Source: Haloglycomyces albus DSM 45210
GTDB taxonomy: Bacteria; Actinomycetota; Actinomycetes; Mycobacteriales; Micromonosporaceae
Direction of reading: 5' to 3'
DNA: 64,000 nucleotides
NCBI RefSeq assembly: GCF_000527155.1
Contig: NZ_AZUQ01000001.1
Span: 3,237,889 to 3,301,888 of the forward strand
Shown here: positions 35,662 through 44,746 of the stretch, in pieces
How the letters are laid out: each line of letters starts with the position of its first letter
Numbering within the stretch: the first letter of the stretch is position 1
Notes under the pieces: generated by a model
Databases searched by the model: none
Told to the model about the DNA's origin: nothing
The model's input: only the letters and a program-made list of their open reading frames with translations
Made by a program: the position numbers and the translations under genes

Positions 35662-36146
35662 TACTGCACTCCTCCATGCGGATTGGCAGCGGATTCGCTA
35701 TTGTCGTTGTCGGTCGCTTGAGCTTTGATCAAGGCGTCTTTGAAGGCCATCCAACCCAAGAGAGCGCACTTCACACGCATAGGGTATTTCGAAACTCCGG
35801 CGAAGGCAACCCCGTCTTCCAGCGTCTCTTCGTTGGCTTCACCTTGGCCCTTCGAGCTCATGAGGGTATTGAACTCGTCCAGACGTTCCTGAGCGGTGGC
35901 AATGTCCACCCCGTCCAGAAGCTCGTACATGACCGACGCGGAGGCCTTGGAGATCGAACAACCGACGTTGTCATAGGACACGTCGGCGACCTTGTCCCCC
36001 TCCAAGTGCACTCGTAGGGTGATTTCGTCCCCACAAGTGGGGTTCACCTGGTGCGATTCCCCTTCGTAGGGGTCGCGCAAACCCACCCCGCGCGGGTTCT
36101 TGTAGTGATCGAGGATCACTTCCTGATAAAGCTCGTCGAGGTTCAT
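35661..36146 (-). CDS. sufU: SufU-type Fe-S scaffold / sulfur acceptor
   Basis: A 161-residue IscU-like protein that receives sulfur from SufS. It has the three conserved ligand cysteines: NPTCGDEI near residue 38, VGCSISKASASVM near residue 63 and MRVKCALLGWMAFKDAL near residue 127, plus the SufU-specific insertion between the second and third. SufU of Gram-positives binds zinc and acts as sulfotransfer partner. ATG with GGAAGACCAG ahead; 36 bases after sufS and 1-base overlap with sufT. Confidence 0.94.
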   Translation of the reverse strand: MNLDELYQEVILDHYKNPRGVGLRDPYEGESHQVNPTCGDEITLRVHLEGDKVADVSYDNVGCSISKASASVMYELLDGVDIATAQERLDEFNTLMSSKGQGEANEETLEDGVAFAGVSKYPMRVKCALLGWMAFKDALIKAQATDNDNSESAANPHGGVQ

Positions 36147-36182
36147 CTGGTCTTCCTATGCTCGCTGCTCGAATTCACCGGT

Positions 36183-37451
36183 CTAGGCGAAAACGTCACG
36201 TACTTTGTCCAACGCCGACGCCAAACGGTCTATTTCCGACTTGGTGGTGTAGATATAGGCCGAGGCGCGGGTCGTGGCATTCACTCCAAAGCGAATGCAC
36301 GTGGGCTTCGCGCAGTGGTGTCCGACGCGGACGGCGACGCCGTGCGCGTCGAGCACCTGGCCGACGTCGTGAGGGTGCACCCCGTCCAAATCGAACGACA
36401 CCGTCGCTCCGCGCCCGATCGGCACTTTGGGGCCGATAACGGTCAAGCCGTCCACCTGGTCGAGCGAATCGAGCATGTAGGCGGCCAGTTCCTTCTCGTG
36501 GGAACGCACATTGTCCATTCCGATCTTGTCGAGATAGTCGATCGCTACGTGCCATCCGACCGCTTCGGTGATGGGAGGCGTTCCGCCTTCGAACTTGGCC
36601 GGTGGCGGGGCGAAGGTCGTACGTTCCATCGTCACCGTGGACACCATGGATCCACCGCTGATGAACGGCGGCATGGCCTCCAGCAGCTCGGTCTTGCCCC
36701 AGATCGCTCCGATTCCGGTCGGACCCAGCATTTTATGCCCGGTGAAGATGTAGAAATCCACCCCGAGTTCCGTCACGTTCACCGGGATATGGGGAGCCGC
36801 TTGAGAGCCGTCCATGGCGACCAGGGCACCCACCTCGCGAGCACGTTTGACGATCGCCTCGGTCGGGTTGACCGTTCCCAGCAGGTTGGAGACGTGCACG
36901 AACGACACGATCTTGCACCGGTCGGTGATGACCTCGTCGAGGTTTTCCAGTTCGATCCGTCCGTGATCGGTGATCTCCAGCCATTTCAGGGTGGCTCCGG
37001 TTCGCTCGGCCAACTGTTGCCAGGGAACGAGGTTGGAGTGGTGCTCCATTTCGGTGATGACGATCTCGTCGCCGGGACCGAGCTGAAATCGGGCGTCGGC
37101 CCCTCGCTCGGCCGAGGCGTTTTGGAAGGCATAGGCCAGCAGATTGATGCCTTCGGTGGAGTTTTTGACGAATACGATTTCTTCAGCCGCCGGTGCCCCG
37201 ATGAAGTCGGCTATGCGTGCGCGTGCCCCTTCGTAGGCCTCGGTGGCTTCCGCCCCCAAGGTGTGGACCGACCGCGAAATGTTCGCATTGGACTGCTGAG
37301 TGAATTCGCGCATCGCCTCGGTGACCTGAATCGGGCGCTGCGAAGTCGCCGCTGAGTCCAAGTAGGCGAGCGACTGTCCGTTGACGTCCCGGTTCAAGAT
37401 GGGGAAGTCGGCGCGGATGGCGTCCACGTCGAAGGTGGGTGCTGTATTCAC
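36183..37451 (-). CDS. sufS: Cysteine desulfurase SufS
   Basis: PLP enzyme that removes sulfur from cysteine and passes it to SufU. The 422-residue type II desulfurase shows YLDSAATSQRP near residue 29, TEMEHHSNLVPWQ, VAMDGSQAAPHIPV, YIFTGHKMLGPTGIGAIWG (PLP-Lys in SGHK/TGHK) near residue 231, and a short active loop RVGHHCAKPTCIRFG with the catalytic Cys near residue 377. Starts at GTG 37451 with GAAGGAA ahead. A 251-base spacer with competing hairpins separates it from sufC, but the strand and order argue for one functional operon. Confidence 0.95.
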   Translation of the reverse strand: MNTAPTFDVDAIRADFPILNRDVNGQSLAYLDSAATSQRPIQVTEAMREFTQQSNANISRSVHTLGAEATEAYEGARARIADFIGAPAAEEIVFVKNSTEGINLLAYAFQNASAERGADARFQLGPGDEIVITEMEHHSNLVPWQQLAERTGATLKWLEITDHGRIELENLDEVITDRCKIVSFVHVSNLLGTVNPTEAIVKRAREVGALVAMDGSQAAPHIPVNVTELGVDFYIFTGHKMLGPTGIGAIWGKTELLEAMPPFISGGSMVSTVTMERTTFAPPPAKFEGGTPPITEAVGWHVAIDYLDKIGMDNVRSHEKELAAYMLDSLDQVDGLTVIGPKVPIGRGATVSFDLDGVHPHDVGQVLDAHGVAVRVGHHCAKPTCIRFGVNATTRASAYIYTTKSEIDRLASALDKVRDVFA

Positions 37452-37632
37452 GGCATTCCTTCTTCACTGTTGCGAGGGGCGTGGATATAAGGCGCTTGGC
37501 CGACCCGTGTTCCGTTGTGTCGATCCGGTCGTCTCGTCGGTGTCGACGACGCCGTCCCCGGGCCGGTCATGAGGGTTTCAATTGTAGAGGGGCTGTGAAG
37601 AGCCGGAGCGGCGCCGCGCGTACGCCGCCGCT

Positions 37633-37691
37633 CACCGCCACAACGTCGCTGTGGCGGGTGCGTCCGGTCCGTGTCGTCCGGACGGCACCCG
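37633..37691 (-). terminator. Overlapping hairpins between sufC and sufS
   Basis: Hairpin B pairs 37655-37667 with 37678-37691 (13 bp, one bulge). Hairpin A pairs 37633-37642 with 37650-37660 (10 bp, one bulge). They share 37655-37660, so they exclude each other. B follows the sufC stop by 12 bases. Could be a leaky terminator, an attenuator or an RNA-stability element. Confidence 0.45.
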
Positions 37692-37702
37692 ACGGCGCGT
37701 TG

Positions 37703-38461
37703 CTACGCGGCTGCTTCCTCGTAGGCCTCGTAGCCCTCTTCTTCCAGTTTATCGGCAAGTTCCGGTCCGCCTTCCTCGGCGATCCTTCCCTTGACGAAGA
37801 CGTGTACGTAGTCGGGCTTCACGTACCGCAGGATGCGCGTGTAGTGAGTGATCAGCAGCATGCCGGTGTTGTTGTTCTCCTTGGCTTCGTTGACGCCTTT
37901 GGAGACCACACGCAGGGCGTCCACGTCGAGACCCGAGTCGGTTTCGTCGAGGATGGCCATCTTGGGTTTCAGCAGGTCCATCTGAACGATTTCGTGACGC
38001 TTCTTCTCGCCACCGGAGAAGCCTTCATTGACGTTGCGGTTGATGAAGGCGGGGTCCATTTTCAGCTCGTCCATGGCCGTGTTGAGCTCCTTCATCCAGG
38101 TGCGGATCTTGGGAGCTTCACCGTCGATGGAGGTCTTGGCCGTGCGCAGGAAGTTCGAGACCGATACACCGGGAACTTCGACGGGGTACTGCATGGCGAG
38201 GAAGAGTCCGGCGCGAGCGCGTTCGTCGACTTCCATCGCGAGGACGTCTTCGCCGTCCAGCGTCACCGAGCCCGAGGTGATTTCGTATTTCGGGTGTCCG
38301 GCCAGCGAGTACGCCAGGGTCGACTTACCCGAACCGTTCGGTCCCATGATCGCGTGGGTCTCGCCGGATTTGATGGTGAGGTTGACACCGTGCAGGATGG
38401 GCTCGGCACCGTTGTCGGTGTTGACCGAGACGTGCAGGTCGCGAATTTCCAGTGTGCTCAT
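37703..38461 (-). CDS. sufC: Fe-S assembly ATPase SufC
   Basis: ABC-type ATPase of the SufBCD scaffold complex, cytosolic. 252 residues: Walker A GPNGSGKSTLAYSLAG near residue 36, signature NVNEGFSGGEKKRHEIVQ near residue 138, Walker B AILDETDSGLDVDALRVV, and the H-loop LLITHYTRIL. Length and motifs are normal. ATG with AAAGGAAA ahead. It lies 36 bases downstream of the Rieske gene. Confidence 0.96.
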   Translation of the reverse strand: MSTLEIRDLHVSVNTDNGAEPILHGVNLTIKSGETHAIMGPNGSGKSTLAYSLAGHPKYEITSGSVTLDGEDVLAMEVDERARAGLFLAMQYPVEVPGVSVSNFLRTAKTSIDGEAPKIRTWMKELNTAMDELKMDPAFINRNVNEGFSGGEKKRHEIVQMDLLKPKMAILDETDSGLDVDALRVVSKGVNEAKENNNTGMLLITHYTRILRYVKPDYVHVFVKGRIAEEGGPELADKLEEEGYEAYEEAAA

Positions 38462-38497
38462 GTGTTTTGGTTTCCTTTGATTCTCAAGTCTGTGTTG

Positions 38498-38833
38498 TTA
38501 TTCCGCACCGTCGTTCGGTGTCAGGTCGAGGTAGACTTCGCCGTCCCGCACTTCCACCGGGTACGTGGCCACCGGAATGGTGGCCGGCGGTACCGTCGGC
38601 TTTCCCGTACGCAGGTCGAAGGTCGACCCGTGCAGCCAGCATTCGAGAGTGCAGTCCTCGACGTCGCCTTCGGAAAGAGCGATTTTGGCGTGACTGCATT
38701 CGTCTTCCAGCGCGAATACCTCGTTGCCTTTACGCACGAACGCGATCGCGAGGTCATCGATCTCCGCCCGGATGGCTTCGCCGTCCGGCAGGTCGCTGAG
38801 CGGACAGATGTGGATGAAGTCGTCGCGGGTCAT
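38498..38833 (-). CDS. Rieske-type ferredoxin in suf operon
   Basis: A 111-residue single-domain Rieske [2Fe-2S] protein (non-haem oxygenase ferredoxin type). Cluster ligands are visible as CSH in EDECSHAKIALSEG near residue 46 and CWLH in TLECWLHGSTFDLRTG near residue 65. It would carry electrons, possibly for cluster assembly or repair by SufBCD. Its ATG overlaps the sufD stop by ATGA. The D-Rieske-C order is standard in actinobacterial suf operons. Partner unknown. Confidence 0.93.
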   Translation of the reverse strand: MTRDDFIHICPLSDLPDGEAIRAEIDDLAIAFVRKGNEVFALEDECSHAKIALSEGDVEDCTLECWLHGSTFDLRTGKPTVPPATIPVATYPVEVRDGEVYLDLTPNDGAE

Positions 38834-40005
38834 CGAGTCTCCTGCGCTTCATCGAGCCGGGCCATCACCGCCGAGATGAGGTGCTCCCGCAGTTCTTCGT
38901 TGGGCACCTTCACCAGGATTTCGTTGAAGAATCCCTGTACGACGAGACGGCGGGCCTCGTCCTCCGGAATACCGCGTGAACGCAGGTAGAAGAGGTGTTC
39001 CTCATCGAACCGTCCGGTCGCGGAGGCGTGTCCGGCCGATACGATCTCACCGGTTTCGATCTCCAGGTTCGGTACCGAGTCGGCTCGGGCTCCGTCGGTG
39101 AGGATCAGGTTTCGGTTGATCTCGTAGGTGTCGGTTCCGGTCGCTTCGGCTTCGATCAGGACGTCACCGACCCATACGGTGTGCGCTTCCTGTCCCTGCA
39201 GGGCACCGCGGTAGTTGACGTTCGACCGGCAGTCGGCCACGGCGTGGTCGACGAGCTGACGGTGTTCCAGGTGTTGACCGCCGTCGGCGAAGTAGAGACC
39301 GTAGGCGTCCACGTCGGCTCCGCGCCCGGCGTAATCGACCGTGAGGAAGTGCCGTACCAGGTCACCGCCGAGCGTGACGGCCAGATGGTTGAGCTTGGCA
39401 CCGTCACCAAGGCGTGCCTTTTGGTGCTGCAGGTGAACGGAGTCGCGGTCCCATTCGACGATCGAGGTGAGGCTGAGCTCGGCATGGTTGCCGACGTTGA
39501 TCTCGATGTTGTCCGACAGTGTGACGCTGCCGGTGTGACGCATGATGACCGTCGCGGACGCTTCTTCCGCCACGTCGAGGTACATGTGCGCGTAGTTCGC
39601 GCCGTCGTTTCCCTGTCCGGTCACATCGAGTACCACGGTCTCGTCCACGGTGCCTTCGATGCTCACCAGGAGGGCGTCGCTGGATTTCTCCCAGGCGAGC
39701 GCGCTGGTGCGTTCGAAGGGCGTCAGGATTCCGCCGAGACGCGGGTCGTCCTTGGCGATGGTTTCGACTTTGACTCCGGTCGGCAGGTTTTCGGCCTGAC
39801 GGTCGAGAGTCGTGGCCGTTGGCGTGTCGGCTTGGTCCAGGCCGGCGAGTCGTTTGACCGGGGTAAAACGCCAGTCTTCTTCCCGTCCGGTGAGTTCTGG
39901 GAAATCGGCGGCCCGGAAGGAACGCAGGGCCTGTGACTTGGTTTTCGGCGGCTTCTCCGAGCCCGCACCATGACTGTGCGGCCGTGAAGCTAGCTCAATG
40001 CTCAT
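38830..40005 (-). CDS. sufD: Fe-S assembly scaffold subunit SufD
   Basis: Scaffold partner of SufB. The 391-residue protein has a helical N-terminal region (RSFRAADFPELTGREEDWRFTPVKRLAGL) and a right-handed beta-helix core, ending with ETGEIVSAGHASATGRFDEEHLFYLRSRGIPEDEARRLVVQGFFNEIL, which contains the conserved AGHASATG with the cluster-relevant His. Length is typical. ATG with only a weak ribosome site; 148 bases of structured spacer separate it from sufB. Confidence 0.94.
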   Translation of the reverse strand: MSIELASRPHSHGAGSEKPPKTKSQALRSFRAADFPELTGREEDWRFTPVKRLAGLDQADTPTATTLDRQAENLPTGVKVETIAKDDPRLGGILTPFERTSALAWEKSSDALLVSIEGTVDETVVLDVTGQGNDGANYAHMYLDVAEEASATVIMRHTGSVTLSDNIEINVGNHAELSLTSIVEWDRDSVHLQHQKARLGDGAKLNHLAVTLGGDLVRHFLTVDYAGRGADVDAYGLYFADGGQHLEHRQLVDHAVADCRSNVNYRGALQGQEAHTVWVGDVLIEAEATGTDTYEINRNLILTDGARADSVPNLEIETGEIVSAGHASATGRFDEEHLFYLRSRGIPEDEARRLVVQGFFNEILVKVPNEELREHLISAVMARLDEAQETR

Positions 40006-40064
40006 GTTTGGTGTCTGTCTTTCCGTTACGTCTCGTTGTTTTGCCCGGCTTACCAGGTGAAGGA

Positions 40065-40141
40065 TCCTGCTGCCGCGTCGGTTCGCCCGGGGCGACCGGT
40101 TCGGGCGAACCGGGCACCGGCGCGGGTACCTCGCAGCAGGA
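40065..40141 (-). other. Nested stem-loop in the sufB-sufD spacer
   Basis: A perfect outer 9-bp stem (40065-40073 with 40133-40141, TCCTGCTGC/GCAGCAGGA) encloses a perfect 11-bp stem (40079-40089 with 40102-40112, CGGTTCGCCCG/CGGGCGAACCG). It has no T-run. It may tune relative amounts of SufB and SufD or protect mRNA ends. Confidence 0.5.
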
Positions 40142-40153
40142 CACCCGGTACCG

Positions 40154-41587
40154 TTAGCCGACCGCGCCTTCCATCTGCAGCTCGATCAAGCGGTTGAGCT
40201 CCAGGGCGTACTCCATGGGCAGTTCCTTGGCGATCGGCTCGATGAAGCCGCGCACGATCATGGCCATGGCCTCGTCTTCGGTGAGACCGCGACTCATGAG
40301 GTAGAACAGCTGGTCCTCTCCGACCTTGGAGACGGTGGCCTCGTGCCCCATGTCGACATCGTCCTCGCGAATGTCCACGTAGGGGTATGTGTCGGAACGG
40401 GAGACCGTGTCCACCAGCAACGCATCACATTTGACCGTCGAAGCGGACTTGCTGGCACCTTCGTTGACCTGCACGAGTCCACGGTAGGAGGTGCGGCCAC
40501 CGCCACGGGAGATGGACTTGGAGATGATCGACGACGAGGTGTTGGCCGCGGCGTGCGTCATCTTCGCTCCGGTGTCCTGGTGCTGACCCTGTCCGGCCAT
40601 GGCCACCGAGAGAACCTCGCCCTTGGCGTGCTCACCGGTCATGACGACGGCGGGGTACTTCATGGTGACCTTGGAACCGAGGTTACCGTCGACCCACTCC
40701 ATGGTGGCTCCCTCTTCGGCGAGCGCACGCTTGGTTACCAGGTTGTACACGTTGTTCGACCAGTTTTGGATCGTGGTGTAGCGAACGCGGGCGTCCTTCT
40801 TGGCGATGATCTCCACGACCGCCGAGTGCAGCGAGTCGGAGGAGTAGACCGGCGCGGTGCAACCCTCGATGTAGTGCACGAACGAGCCTTCGTCGGCGAT
40901 GATGAGCGTACGCTCGAACTGCCCCATGTTCTCGGTGTTGATACGGAAATACGCCTGGAGAGGAATGTCCACGTGGACGCCCTTGGGGACGTAAATGAAC
41001 GATCCACCGGACCACACCGAGGTGTTCAGGGCGGCGAACTTATTGTCACCGGTGGGGATGACGGTGCCGAAGTACTCTTCGAACAGCTCCGGGTGTTCCC
41101 GCAGTCCCGTGTCGGTGTCCATGAAGATGACGCCCTGTTCCTCGAGGTCTTCACGGATGGAGTGGTAGAGCACGGTGGACTCGTATTGCGCCGCCACACC
41201 GGATACCAGCTGCTGCCGCTCGGCTTCGGGGATTCCGAGCTTGTCGTACGTCTTTTTAATGTCCTCGGGAAGGTCTTCCCAGGATTCCGCCTGGTTTTCC
41301 GATGCTTCGACGTAGTACTTAATCCGGTCGAAGTCGATGCCGGACAGGTCTGAACCCCAGTTGGGCATGGGCTTGCGATCGAAAAGCTTGATCCCCTTCA
41401 AGCGACGCTTCAGCATCCACTCGGGCTCATCTTTGCGCTTCGAGATGTCGCGGACCACGTCTTCGGTCAGACCGCGTTTGGCATCGGCACCGGCGATGTC
41501 GGGGTCGTGCCATCCGTATTCGTAGTTTTTCAGCGATTCCAGGGTTTCGTCCTGGGTCAGCTGACCGGTGTCTTTAATGTCGGTCAT
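40154..41587 (-). CDS. sufB: Fe-S assembly scaffold subunit SufB
   Basis: Core scaffold on which the Suf cluster is built. The 477-residue protein has the N-terminal [20 protein letters not shown], the central [32 protein letters not shown], the beta-helix segment [23 protein letters not shown], and the C-terminal [46 protein letters not shown]. No intein interrupts it, unlike mycobacterial SufB. ATG with GAGGTGAG ahead. It is the first structural gene after sufR. Confidence 0.96.
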   Translation of the reverse strand: MTDIKDTGQLTQDETLESLKNYEYGWHDPDIAGADAKRGLTEDVVRDISKRKDEPEWMLKRRLKGIKLFDRKPMPNWGSDLSGIDFDRIKYYVEASENQAESWEDLPEDIKKTYDKLGIPEAERQQLVSGVAAQYESTVLYHSIREDLEEQGVIFMDTDTGLREHPELFEEYFGTVIPTGDNKFAALNTSVWSGGSFIYVPKGVHVDIPLQAYFRINTENMGQFERTLIIADEGSFVHYIEGCTAPVYSSDSLHSAVVEIIAKKDARVRYTTIQNWSNNVYNLVTKRALAEEGATMEWVDGNLGSKVTMKYPAVVMTGEHAKGEVLSVAMAGQGQHQDTGAKMTHAAANTSSSIISKSISRGGGRTSYRGLVQVNEGASKSASTVKCDALLVDTVSRSDTYPYVDIREDDVDMGHEATVSKVGEDQLFYLMSRGLTEDEAMAMIVRGFIEPIAKELPMEYALELNRLIELQMEGAVG

Positions 41588-41719
41588 TTAAAACTCACCT
41601 CTGACCTGTCGGCTCATGTGTCGGGTTGATGCGATTACGAAACTGCGGAGGAATCGTTCGGCGACGACCGAAACCGTTCCAGTCGGTCGGCCTCTTTCTT
41701 TCAGTCACAGGCACGCTTC

Positions 41720-42406
41720 CTAACCGGCCTTGTGCGGATCAGGCAACGGCACTGGTCCAGGGACATAGGTGGTGCATACCCCATCTCCGTTGGCGATGGT
41801 GGCTAGGCGTTGCACGTGAACCCCCAGCAGTTTGCTGATCACCCGCGTTTCCGCTTCGCACAGTTGTGGAAATTCAGCCGCCACTTCTGCCACTGGACAA
41901 TGGTGTTGGCACAGCTGCCCTCCTCCCGCCAGGGTGGAGGCCGATGCGACGTATCCTTCACCCGAGAGCGCGCCCGCCAATACTTGGGCCCGTTCCCAGG
42001 GGTTGGTGACACCGCAATCGTCCAGCAATTGTCGACACCGCGCTTCCAAAGTTGCGACCTGCGCGTCCGCAAAGTCCGACACTGCGTCGTCGCCTTCCCG
42101 GTCGCGAATCCACCGCAGCGCCTCCACAGCCACATTGTCGTAGGTGTGCCCGAAGCTCTGTCGTGCATTGACCGTCAACTTGTAGTATTTGGCGGGCCGT
42201 CCCCGTCCCGACGCTTTGGCGCGCCCGGATTCTACCTGGCCTTCCGATTCCAGCGCGTCGAGGTGGCGACGGGTTGCGGTGGTGGAGATACCAAGGGAAC
42301 GCGCCAGCTCACCAGCTGTAGCGTGGCCCTGCTCCAAGAGCAGCTCGGCCACCCGGCGGCGGGTCTCGCCGTCGGTCGAGTGGCTGTTCGTCGCCCTTGT
42401 CACCAT
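41720..42406 (-). CDS. sufR: Suf operon regulator SufR (Fe-S sensing)
   Basis: DeoR/ArsR-like winged-helix regulator at the head of the suf operon. The 228-residue protein has an N-terminal helix-turn-helix (about residues 14-62, HATAGELARSLGISTTATRRHLDALESEGQV) and a C-terminal cysteine-rich region (LCQHHCPVAEVAAEFPQLC near residues 164-182) likely to bind an Fe-S cluster, which lets it sense cluster supply and repress suf. I chose the ATG at 42406; a GTG codon follows directly and is an alternative. The longer frame to 42463 crosses the promoter. Divergent to ctaA; 132 bases before sufB. Confidence 0.9.
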   Translation of the reverse strand: MVTRATNSHSTDGETRRRVAELLLEQGHATAGELARSLGISTTATRRHLDALESEGQVESGRAKASGRGRPAKYYKLTVNARQSFGHTYDNVAVEALRWIRDREGDDAVSDFADAQVATLEARCRQLLDDCGVTNPWERAQVLAGALSGEGYVASASTLAGGGQLCQHHCPVAEVAAEFPQLCEAETRVISKLLGVHVQRLATIANGDGVCTTYVPGPVPLPDPHKAG

Positions 42407-42414
42407 TTCCACAA

Positions 42415-42429
42415 TACTAATGTTACTAA
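42415..42429 (-). promoter_or_regulatory. TACTAA direct repeat in the sufR promoter
   Basis: TACTAA-TGT-TACTAA on the plus strand, 9 bases apart, lies 9 bases before the sufR start in an AT-rich patch that likely includes the -10 region. It may be an operator for SufR itself; it differs from published mycobacterial and Streptomyces SufR sites. Confidence 0.35.
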
Positions 42430-42562
42430 AATACCCGCCCCACGTCGAACATCGGCGGCGCAAGTGTGACCGAACCTATCACCGGGGTGCCCCTCTTGCC
42501 GCCGGTTACATTCGCCCGGGTGTGACGCACGAGAAACCGAGACACCGATTATCGTCTGCGGT

Positions 42563-43558
42563 GTGTTGCATCGTCTTGTCGCCCTCGTACGGCTCATACG
42601 TCGTCGAGTGTTCGCCACCCCTGCGGCCCTCCGGTCGTGGACCCTCGCCAATGTCATCGCCAATGTCGGCATCATCCTTACCGGCGGTGCCGTGCGCCTG
42701 ACCGGCTCGGGTCTGGGTTGCTCGGAGTGGCCGAAATGCACCGAGGACTCGCTGGTGGCCACGTCCGAAATGGGGATGCACGGTGCCATCGAATTCGGCA
42801 ATCGCCTGTTGACCGGGATTCTCATCGCCGTCGCGGTGGGAACCTGGATAGCCGTGCTGGAACAACGGCCGCGCCGCCGCCCGCTTATCCTGCTCTCCGT
42901 CGCAGTCGCCTGCGGCATTCCCGCGCAGGCCGTCATCGGTGGTATCACCGTGTGGACCGAATTGAACCCCTGGGTCGTCAGCCTGCACTTCGTGGTTTCC
43001 ATGGCCTTGGTCGCGACGGCAACGATGCTGCACATCAAGGCCGGACGCAGTCGCGAGACACTGCCTCCGGACCGGTACCGCTGGGTCGTCCTGCTCGGCC
43101 GCGTCATCCTGTCCGCCGCGTGCCTCACCATCGCGCTGGGAATCATTGTGACCGCCTCGGGCCCGCACGCGGGAGACGAAAACGCCCGGCGCACCGGCCT
43201 GGATCCCGCCACCATGACGCATCTCCACGCCGATGCCGTCTGGCTCCTCATCGGCTTGACCGTCGCCTTCGTCATCGCGCTACGCGCCGTCGATGCTCCG
43301 TACGCCGTCCGGCGCGGCGCATGGATTTTCATCGCCGTCATCGGCCTACAGGGACTGATCGGATACGTGCAGTACTACACCGGTGTGCCCGAGATTCTCG
43401 TCGGCATGCACATGCTCGGTTCGGCGCTGCTCATGATCGCGGTCGTGAATCTCCAATTCACCTGGAGCTGCGAGCGAATCACCGCACCCGTACCGCCGAT
43501 ACCTCAGCCCGAAGCACCGGGTCACCGCTCTCGACCGGAACCGACCGGGAAGCGGTAA
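42563..43558 (+). CDS. ctaA: Haem A synthase (COX15/CtaA family)
   Basis: Membrane haem enzyme that oxidises the C8 methyl of haem O to give haem A for cytochrome oxidase. 331 residues, about eight membrane segments, with the family GAVRLTGSGLGCSEWPKC near residue 41, HGAIEFGNRLLTGIL near 73, LHFVVSM near 141, the second-half HLHADAVWLLIGL near 220, and GMHMLGSALLM near 288; these His residues bind the haems. The C-terminal ~30 residues are Pro-rich. It starts at GTG 42563, no ribosome site seen. Divergent from sufR; ctaB is further along this window. Confidence 0.92.
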   Translation: MLHRLVALVRLIRRRVFATPAALRSWTLANVIANVGIILTGGAVRLTGSGLGCSEWPKCTEDSLVATSEMGMHGAIEFGNRLLTGILIAVAVGTWIAVLEQRPRRRPLILLSVAVACGIPAQAVIGGITVWTELNPWVVSLHFVVSMALVATATMLHIKAGRSRETLPPDRYRWVVLLGRVILSAACLTIALGIIVTASGPHAGDENARRTGLDPATMTHLHADAVWLLIGLTVAFVIALRAVDAPYAVRRGAWIFIAVIGLQGLIGYVQYYTGVPEILVGMHMLGSALLMIAVVNLQFTWSCERITAPVPPIPQPEAPGHRSRPEPTGKR

Positions 43559-43609
43559 TCGTCAGCCGCTCAAGCTAATCCGCCACCGAAACCAAGCCGT
43601 ACTGGCATG

Positions 43610-43637
43610 TTGTCCTAGCACAGGCATGGCTTACACT
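43610..43637 (+). promoter_or_regulatory. Promoter of the ADP-ribosylglycohydrolase gene
   Basis: TTGTCC and TACACT with a 16-base spacer (43610-43615 and 43632-43637) place the start site at about 43644-43645, on the ATG itself. The gene also lacks a ribosome site, so a leaderless transcript is expected. Confidence 0.5.
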
Positions 43638-43644
43638 GTATGCC

Positions 43645-44604
43645 ATGTCTCACAACCCAACCCCGTTGGAACGTATTGAGGGCTGCCTACTGGGCGGCGC
43701 CATCGGCGATGCGCTGGGATACCAAGTGGAATTCCTGTCGTGGAAAAGCATTGCCGAGAACTTCGGCCCCGACGGCGTCACCGAACTCCGCAGCAACCTG
43801 ATTTCCGACGACACCCAAATGACGCTGTTCAGCACCCAGGGTCTGCTTCAAGCCAGGCCGGGTAAGGAGTTCGGCGCGGTGCGCAACGCCTACATGGATT
43901 GGTTGGACACCCAACGCCTCCCCATGCCCCACTCTCGCAGCCGGGGACTCGCCACCGAAGAATGGCTCTATCAACGTCGGGCACCGGGAAACGCCTGCCT
44001 CACCGGGCTCCGCGAGGGTGGGCGTCCGGGCGTCAACCCCGGTTCCAAAGGGTGCGGCAGTGTCATGCGTTCGGCTCCGTTCGGGTTGATCGACCTCGAT
44101 CCCACCGACGCTTTTGAACTGGCACAACGCTGCTCGGCGATCACACACGGCCACCCCACCGCCGGGGAGAGCTCCGGATCCTTGGCCATGATCATCTCCT
44201 ACCTCATGACCGGCCACACCATACAGAGAGCGGTGGACGAGACCATCCTCTACCTGCAACGCGACCCGGCCGAATCCGAGACCGTGCGCGCCCTCAACGC
44301 CGCCTATGAGCTGTCGGGACGAGTGCGGCCGGGCCCGAACACGGCGCGACACTTGGGAGAAGGGTGGGTTGCCGAGGAAACCTTGGCCATCGCCGTTTAC
44401 TGTGCCCTCGGCAGCGACGATCCGGCACAGGCGATCACGGCTGCCGTCTCACACGGGGGCGATTCCGATTCCACCGGTGCGGTGTGCGGCAACATCGTCG
44501 GCACTCTCTGGGGCACCGAAGGACTTCCCGACCCTTGGAAGCAGGTGGAAGGAGGCGAAACCGTCCGAAAACAAGCGCGGCTCGTCCAGCGTCAATTTCA
44601 CTGA
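43645..44604 (+). CDS. ADP-ribosylglycohydrolase family protein
   Basis: A 319-residue all-helical ADP-ribosyl hydrolase (DraG/ARH fold) that binds two Mg2+ and removes ADP-ribose from proteins, nucleic acids or small molecules. Motifs: CLLGGAIGDALGYQVEF near residue 14, SDDTQMTLFSTQGLL near residue 53, and the second metal site SHGGDSDSTGAVCGNIVGTLWG near residue 270. All metal ligands are present. The substrate is unknown, and no ADP-ribosyltransferase is nearby. It sits between ctaA and the oxidoreductase, where relatives have none, so it is likely an insertion. Probably leaderless. Confidence 0.92.
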   Translation: MSHNPTPLERIEGCLLGGAIGDALGYQVEFLSWKSIAENFGPDGVTELRSNLISDDTQMTLFSTQGLLQARPGKEFGAVRNAYMDWLDTQRLPMPHSRSRGLATEEWLYQRRAPGNACLTGLREGGRPGVNPGSKGCGSVMRSAPFGLIDLDPTDAFELAQRCSAITHGHPTAGESSGSLAMIISYLMTGHTIQRAVDETILYLQRDPAESETVRALNAAYELSGRVRPGPNTARHLGEGWVAEETLAIAVYCALGSDDPAQAITAAVSHGGDSDSTGAVCGNIVGTLWGTEGLPDPWKQVEGGETVRKQARLVQRQFH

Positions 44605-44746
44605 CGCGATTTCCTCTTGACGGCCTGATCCACCCCAGGACACCGCGCAGCCGATCACGGCAGGGGTCGTTTTCGGACGCACGGTGTCCGGCCCCTCCCC
44701 TTCCCCCAGAGTCCCAGGAAACGGCACTGAGCACATCGAGGCTTCC

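Noticed and set aside
36051-37355. 434-codon open frame antisense to sufS and sufU
   Set aside because: Covers two certain genes and shows no family signature.
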